Positions 59,686 to 64,000 of a DNA stretch of 64,000 nucleotides are shown in pieces (positions within the stretch are counted from its first letter, which is position 1; each line of letters opens with the position of its first letter). Origin of the DNA: Ignavibacteriales bacterium (lineage in GTDB: Bacteria > Bacteroidota > Ignavibacteria > Ignavibacteriales > Ignavibacteriaceae); assembly GCA_016707585.1 (NCBI GenBank), contig JADJHL010000008.1:186001-250000 (forward strand). The letters are read 5' to 3'. Position numbers and translations under genes: made by a program. The notes below the pieces were generated by a model. It saw only the letters and a program-made list of their open reading frames with translations. It was not told the origin of the DNA and ran no database searches.

Positions 59686-61480
59686 AAAGGTCTTGAAGAA
59701 ATTTCATCGAGGATTTTTGTTTTTTGTTATTATAGAATTTTTGTTTTTATTCTTACCAATTACAAAAAGTGATGTTTCAATAAACCCGGATAAAAAAGAA
59801 ATTTCAAATCCAGCAAGCATATTTGAGTTAAGTGAAGATGATCAAGCCTGGGTTGATAGCACATTATCTGCAATGCCGCTTTATGATAAATGTACGCAGA
59901 TATTTATGCCTATGTTCGCAGGAAAATGTCTTGATCAATCTTCCAAAGAATTCAAGTTTGCTATAGAACTTGTACAACTTCATGGAATTGGAGGTTTTGT
60001 CATCTCGACTGGTGATGTTGAGGAAACTGCTTCAATGATTAATGAACTTCAGAAGAATGCAAATATCCCTTTACTTGTTTCAGGTGATTTTGAACACGGT
60101 ATTGGAATGAGAATGAATGCTTCAAATACTTTTCCGCATAATATGGCAATCGGATCAACTCATAATCCGGATTTTGCTTATCAAACTGGAAAAGCAACAG
60201 GCATTGAAGCTTTGATGCTTGGTGTAAATTTTAATTTTGCTCCGGTTGCTGATGTTAACAATAACCCAAAAAATCCAGTAATAAATCTTAGATCATTTTC
60301 AGAAAATAAAAATCTTGTAACAGAATTTTGTAAATCATATATAAAAGGTTCATTTGATGCTGGAGTAATTTCAACTGCAAAACATTTTCCTGGTCACGGA
60401 AATACTAGCATTGATTCGCATAATGAATTGCCTATAATAAGCGGAAGTAAAAATTATTTGATGGAAAATGAATTAAAACCTTTTATTGATTTGATTGCTG
60501 ATAGTGTACAAGCGATTATGATTGGACATTTAAATGTTCCTGCTTATGAAAGTGATGAAAAATTGCCGGCTTCACTTTCGTATAACATCATAACAAAACT
60601 GTTAAAAGAAAAACTAGGTTTTAATGGTCTGATAATTACTGATGCGCTCGATATGAAAGCAGTTACGAATTATAATGATGCTGGTGAAACTTGTGTTAAA
60701 GCATTTAATGCCGGTAATGATATTTTATTAATGCCTACAAGTATTAGAGATGGAATAACGGCAGTTTATAATGCTGTTAAATCCGGTGAAATAAAATTGA
60801 GCAGACTAAACGAAAGTGTTAGAAAAATATTATCAGCCAAACGATGGTTAAAACTTGATAAACAAAATTATCTAAAAAAGGATATACCTAAACGTATAAG
60901 ACTTGAAGAGCATTATTCGCTTTCAAAAAAAATTGCTGAACATTCTGTTACAATTGTAAAAGCCAGCAGCGATTTGTTACCACTTGATTCCAGTAAATAT
61001 CTTAAAACATTTATTGTTGATATTACCAATAGAAAAGAAATGAGAGATGCGCATTTTTCTCAAATTTTTCACGAAAGTTTTTCTGTTTATACACATTCAC
61101 TTTTAACAAGTGAATCCGAGAACTCTGATTACCAACTTGCATTAGATATTGCAAAAGATTGTGACTTGATTATTGTGCCATCTTATTTTTATATAAGGAG
61201 TGGTGCAAATGGAAAATCGCTTTCGGATGTTCAGTGCAATTTTTTTCAAAACCTACTATCACTAAATAAAAAAGTTGTAATAATCAGTTTTGAAAATCCA
61301 TATGTGCTGTCAAATTTTCCTAATGCTGAAAATTATATCTGTACTTATAGTGATTCAAAATCTTCACAACGAGCAGTATTAAATATTTTAAATGGATCAT
61401 TGAGAGCAAAAGGAAGATTACCTATCTCGATACCTAATACTGATTTTAAAGTTGGATATAAATGGAATCCCGACAGTTAA
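59678..61480 (+). CDS. Glycoside hydrolase family 3, NagZ-like beta-N-acetylhexosaminidase
   Basis: The 600-residue protein begins with a signal anchor (FLFFVIIEFLFLFLPI). The GH3 N-terminal domain (about 60-390) has SGDFEHGIGMRM, NFNFAPVADVNNNP, KHFPGHGNTSIDSHNELP (the His-containing acid/base loop of NagZ types) and LIITDALDMKAV with nucleophile Asp. A GH3 C-terminal domain follows (420-600). It would release GlcNAc from peptidoglycan fragments in the periplasm. Translational coupling to the serine hydrolase gene upstream supports cell wall turnover. Unlike E. coli NagZ, which is cytoplasmic and about 340 residues, this is exported and has the second domain, a form frequent in Bacteroidota. 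Confidence 0.92.
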   Translation: MSKKVLKKFHRGFLFFVIIEFLFLFLPITKSDVSINPDKKEISNPASIFELSEDDQAWVDSTLSAMPLYDKCTQIFMPMFAGKCLDQSSKEFKFAIELVQLHGIGGFVISTGDVEETASMINELQKNANIPLLVSGDFEHGIGMRMNASNTFPHNMAIGSTHNPDFAYQTGKATGIEALMLGVNFNFAPVADVNNNPKNPVINLRSFSENKNLVTEFCKSYIKGSFDAGVISTAKHFPGHGNTSIDSHNELPIISGSKNYLMENELKPFIDLIADSVQAIMIGHLNVPAYESDEKLPASLSYNIITKLLKEKLGFNGLIITDALDMKAVTNYNDAGETCVKAFNAGNDILLMPTSIRDGITAVYNAVKSGEIKLSRLNESVRKILSAKRWLKLDKQNYLKKDIPKRIRLEEHYSLSKKIAEHSVTIVKASSDLLPLDSSKYLKTFIVDITNRKEMRDAHFSQIFHESFSVYTHSLLTSESENSDYQLALDIAKDCDLIIVPSYFYIRSGANGKSLSDVQCNFFQNLLSLNKKVVIISFENPYVLSNFPNAENYICTYSDSKSSQRAVLNILNGSLRAKGRLPISIPNTDFKVGYKWNPDS

Positions 61481-61500
61481 CAATTGAAAGGAAGGCAAAT

Positions 61501-62601
61501 ATGAAAGTACTTAACATTCTTTTTACTTCATTAATTTTATTTGCATGCAATTCTGACACGGAATCACAATCAAGTTCAATCAAACTTCCTGAAGGTTTTA
61601 AAATAGAAATCTATGCTTCAAATGTTCCCAATGCTCGCTCGATGGTTTTAAGTGAAAACGGAATTTTATTTGTTGGAACAAGAAGTTCCGGAAATGTTTA
61701 TGCCCTGGTAGATATTGACAAAGATTACAAAGTAGATGAAGTGATAACAATTGCATCTGGATTTGATATGCCGAATGGAGTTGATTTGAAAGATGGTGAT
61801 CTTTATGTAGCGGAAGTTAATCGCATTATTAAGTTTGATGATATTGAAAATAATTATCGAAACAATCCAGATTATTCAATTGTGCGTGATGATTTTCCAA
61901 CAGATAGAAGCCACGGATGGAAATTCATAAAATTTGGACCAGATGGAAAACTTTATGTTCCTGTTGGTGCTCCTTGCAATATTTGTTTGAAAGAAAATGA
62001 AGACGAACGTTATGCAAGTATAACACGAATGAACTCAGATGGAAGTGAGTTTGAAGTTTTCGCAAAGGGAATAAGGAACACAGTTGGATTTGATTGGCAT
62101 CCAACAACAAATGAGATTTGGTTTACAGATAATGGAAGAGATAATCTTGGTGATAATATTCCACCTGATGAATTGAATTGTGCATCAACAGTTGGATTAC
62201 ATTTTGGTTATCCATTTCTTCATGGTAAAAATATTTTAGATCCAGAATTTGGTTCACAAGGTGATACAAGTTTGTATACAAAACCTAAACAGGAACTTGG
62301 CCCTCACGTTGCTGCACTTGGAGTTGAATTTTATACAGGTTCGATGTTTCCAGCACAATATCAAAATCAAATATTTGTAGCCGAACACGGGAGCTGGAAC
62401 AGAAGTCAGAAGATTGGTTATAGAATTTCTATTGTTAGATTAAATGGAAATGATGTTGTAAGTTATGAAACGTTTGCTGACGGCTGGTTAAACGGTGATA
62501 ATGTTTCTGGTCGTCCTGTTGATATTGAACTAATGCCCGACGGCTCAATGCTTGTCTCTGATGATTATGCAGATGTTATTTACAGGATAACTTATAAATA
62601 A
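61501..62601 (+). CDS. PQQ-type sugar dehydrogenase-like beta-propeller lipoprotein
   Basis: GGAAGG lies before ATG 61501. It opens a lipoprotein signal (MKVLNILFTSLILFAC, Cys16); an earlier in-frame start would overlap the GH3 gene and spoil it. The 366-residue product has the beta-propeller pattern of soluble glucose/sorbosone dehydrogenases: GNVYALVDIDKDYKVDEV, FDMPNGVDLKDGDLYVAEVNRI, SHGWKFIKFGPDGKLYVPVG, RNTVGFDWHPTTNEIWFTDNG and FVAEHGSWNRSQKIGYR. PQQ-binding is likely but not demonstrable here. Anchored at a membrane facing the periplasm, it may oxidise a sugar. It follows the GH3 gene by 20 bp and could be co-transcribed. Confidence 0.88.
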   Translation: MKVLNILFTSLILFACNSDTESQSSSIKLPEGFKIEIYASNVPNARSMVLSENGILFVGTRSSGNVYALVDIDKDYKVDEVITIASGFDMPNGVDLKDGDLYVAEVNRIIKFDDIENNYRNNPDYSIVRDDFPTDRSHGWKFIKFGPDGKLYVPVGAPCNICLKENEDERYASITRMNSDGSEFEVFAKGIRNTVGFDWHPTTNEIWFTDNGRDNLGDNIPPDELNCASTVGLHFGYPFLHGKNILDPEFGSQGDTSLYTKPKQELGPHVAALGVEFYTGSMFPAQYQNQIFVAEHGSWNRSQKIGYRISIVRLNGNDVVSYETFADGWLNGDNVSGRPVDIELMPDGSMLVSDDYADVIYRITYK

Positions 62602-62606
62602 ACTTA

Positions 62607-63143
62607 ATGTTGATTTTATTTAACAAACCATTTAATGTTCTTTGTCAGTTTACTGATAGCGAAGGCAGAAAAACACTTTCTCATTTTATCAAAACAAAAA
62701 ATGTTTATGCTGCAGGTAGATTAGATTTTGATAGCGAAGGTTTAGTAGTTTTAACTGATGATGGAAAACTTCAGAATAAAATTTCAGATCCTGAAAATAA
62801 ATTAGAAAAAACTTACTGGGTACAAGTTGAAGGAAATCCGAGTGAAGAAAATTTAATAAAGCTTCGAAAAGGAATTGAACTTAAAGATGGAATTACTAAA
62901 CCAGCTAAAGTAATAATTATAAACGAGCCAAAAGTTTGGGAAAGAAATCCGCCAATAAGAGAAAGAAAAAATATTCCAACGAGCTGGATTGAATTAAAAA
63001 TCTTTGAAGGTAAAAACAGGCAAGTTAGAAGAATGACCGCTGCGATTGGATATCCAACGTTAAGATTAATAAGATATTCTGTTGGCAATTGGAATATTGA
63101 AAAATTGCAACCCGGCGAATATAAAATTCTTAATTTTCTTTAG
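62607..63143 (+). CDS. rluE: 23S rRNA pseudouridine synthase, RluE-type
   Basis: The 178-residue protein has the RsuA/RluE-family motifs: LILFNKPFNVLCQFTDSEGR, the catalytic Asp in VYAAGRLDFDSEGLVVLTDDG, KTYWVQVEG and FEGKNRQVRRMTAAIGYPTLRLIR. It lacks the N-terminal S4 domain, as RluE does. E. coli RluE modifies U2457 of 23S rRNA. The gene starts 5 bp after the previous stop, and its 3' end overlaps the DUF4126 gene by 14 bp on the opposite strand. RluE is a better guess than RluF/RluB on length and N-terminus. Confidence 0.85.
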   Translation: MLILFNKPFNVLCQFTDSEGRKTLSHFIKTKNVYAAGRLDFDSEGLVVLTDDGKLQNKISDPENKLEKTYWVQVEGNPSEENLIKLRKGIELKDGITKPAKVIIINEPKVWERNPPIRERKNIPTSWIELKIFEGKNRQVRRMTAAIGYPTLRLIRYSVGNWNIEKLQPGEYKILNFL

Positions 63144-63699
63144 ATGGTGAAAAGAATTTTTTCTTAATCATAAACGATAAATACACAATCATAATTCCAA
63201 CAATCATTACAGCAACAGCTGGAATAAATATTGCAATCAGAGATAATGTTATTGAACTACCAGCTTCTGCTGTAGCCACAACCGGATTGCCAACTCCACC
63301 AGTTACAGCGGATGATTTTAATCTTATCAATCCAGTTGCTGCGTGAATTGTTCCGGCAATTCCACCTCCAGCAATTAAAGCAAGCGACCATTTTATTAGT
63401 GGAGGAAAATCTGTAACAACTGCACCACTTAAAACTATTCCTGCAAATATTGCAAGCGGATGATTGATCGCATCTAAAAAATTATCAACCCAGGGAATGT
63501 AGTAACTGAATATTTCTACAACTGTAGCAACTGCAAAAAGAATTAATGCTGGAAGTGTACCAATCCAACCAAAATATGCTGATAACTCCAGGTTTCCAGT
63601 ATAAGCCGCAATTGAAGCAATAAGAAATGGAATAAAAATTCTAAATCCAACCGCTGCCGCAAGTCCTATTCCGATGAAAATGCTAAGTATTAATTCCAT
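63130..63699 (-). CDS. DUF4126 family membrane protein
   Basis: The 189-residue product has about five membrane segments and the family pattern GLAAAVGFRIFIPFLIASIA, then a Pro/Gly-rich loop (VGNPVVATAEAGSSI) and a basic C-terminus (KKKFFSPSKEN). The family is widespread; no function is established. It overlaps the pseudouridine synthase gene by 14 bp tail to tail, so both genes must terminate inside each other. No other context. Confidence 0.85.
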   Translation of the reverse strand: MELILSIFIGIGLAAAVGFRIFIPFLIASIAAYTGNLELSAYFGWIGTLPALILFAVATVVEIFSYYIPWVDNFLDAINHPLAIFAGIVLSGAVVTDFPPLIKWSLALIAGGGIAGTIHAATGLIRLKSSAVTGGVGNPVVATAEAGSSITLSLIAIFIPAVAVMIVGIMIVYLSFMIKKKFFSPSKEN

Positions 63700-63768
63700 A
63701 ATTATATCGCTAGTTATTATTAATAATTTGAATTAAGAACAAGGAATAACTATTTAAGATTTTTGATC

Positions 63769-64000
63769 TTATTCATTTTTTAAATTCTTCTGAGCTGTTT
63801 CAACACTTTTCACAAAGATCGAAATCAATTCATTTTTCTCTTTTAATGCTAAATTTATTTTATCTAAAGAATTATAAAGATTTGCCTTAAGGATTATTTT
63901 CAAACAAACATTTGTTTCTCTTAATTCTTTGAGAACAATTTTTAATTTATGAATAAAATCCCTTCTGGATTCACCACTTTGCGCTTCCCCATAGTTTAAA
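63769..64000 (-). CDS. Four-helix-bundle protein (IVP/S23 family), C-terminal part at window edge
   Basis: On the minus strand a frame runs from the right edge to a stop at 63769-63771. It reads NYGEAQSGESRRDFIHKLK, then LKELRETNVCLKII, and NELISIFVKSVETAQKNLKNE at the end. EAQ-x-x-ESRxDFIHKLxIxLKExRE is typical of the four-helix-bundle (S23/intervening-sequence) proteins first found in 23S rRNA insertions. The start lies outside the window. Many copies are stand-alone genes of unknown function. No rRNA is visible here. Confidence 0.8.
   Translation of the reverse strand, partial: LNYGEAQSGESRRDFIHKLKIVLKELRETNVCLKIILKANLYNSLDKINLALKEKNELISIFVKSVETAQKNLKNE

Overview
The window looks like the chromosome of a low-GC member of the Ignavibacteria (Bacteroidota/Ignavibacteriota group). 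The main pointer is a set of exported proteins ending in the type IX secretion sorting tail with the core NYPNPFNP, which is very common in that class; AT-rich codon use and a LytS/LytTR plus T9SS gene complement fit too. The assignment is inference from protein style, not from a marker gene. No rRNA, tRNA or CRISPR array was seen.

Region 1 (1-17100) is an accessory island of secreted surface proteins. After a cut-off ImmA/IrrE-type peptidase gene come two jelly-roll-like T9SS proteins, a tandem family of SGNH-like proteins with an HHSTG motif (two intact T9SS forms, one lipoprotein, one pseudogene), a FemAB-like acyltransferase, and a large beta-helix/Ig-like/discoidin T9SS protein. Two copies of one IS3-family element and a remnant of another lie here. 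The two copies carry reciprocal defects (one lost orfB, the other lost most of orfA), and each sits directly before a decapitated T9SS gene. Heptanucleotide microsatellites sit at one hinge point in four paralogues.

Region 2 (17354-50428) is an exopolysaccharide (EPS) locus. One long minus-strand operon (34806 to 17354) carries an AlgD-like dehydrogenase, glycosyltransferases, an AAC(3)-like acetyltransferase, an asparagine-synthase-like amidotransferase, a Wzx-type flippase, an O-antigen-ligase-like polymerase, and a Dlt-like set (AMP ligase, carrier protein, MBOAT, SGNH) followed by transglutaminase-like and GNAT proteins. A second minus-strand operon (40124 to 36898) has a carrier protein, a second AsnB and NadE, facing a second AMP ligase (35359). 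A third (45694 to 40345) has Wza-like export, a Wzc-like tyrosine kinase, FemAB and a polysaccharide deacetylase. On the plus strand are a WbpE-like aminotransferase, a WcaJ-like initiating sugar transferase, a WbpB-like oxidoreductase and a WbpD-like acetyltransferase. A recurrent -24/-12 (sigma-54-like) motif, NGGYAYA-N4-TTGT, precedes all three minus-strand operons and, in similar form, several T9SS cargo genes. This suggests that cargo and EPS are co-regulated, as proposed for PEP-CTERM/exosortase EPS loci.

Region 3 (50449-64000) is more ordinary: an OmpA/TSP3 outer-membrane protein, a secreted TPR protein, a LiaF-LytS-LytTR envelope-sensing operon with a putative autoregulatory repeat, a cytidylate-kinase-like protein, a class V aminotransferase, a serine hydrolase/GH3 pair probably for muropeptide turnover, a lipoprotein sugar-dehydrogenase-like beta-propeller, a RluE-type pseudouridine synthase, a DUF4126 membrane protein and, at the edge, a four-helix-bundle (IVP/S23) protein.
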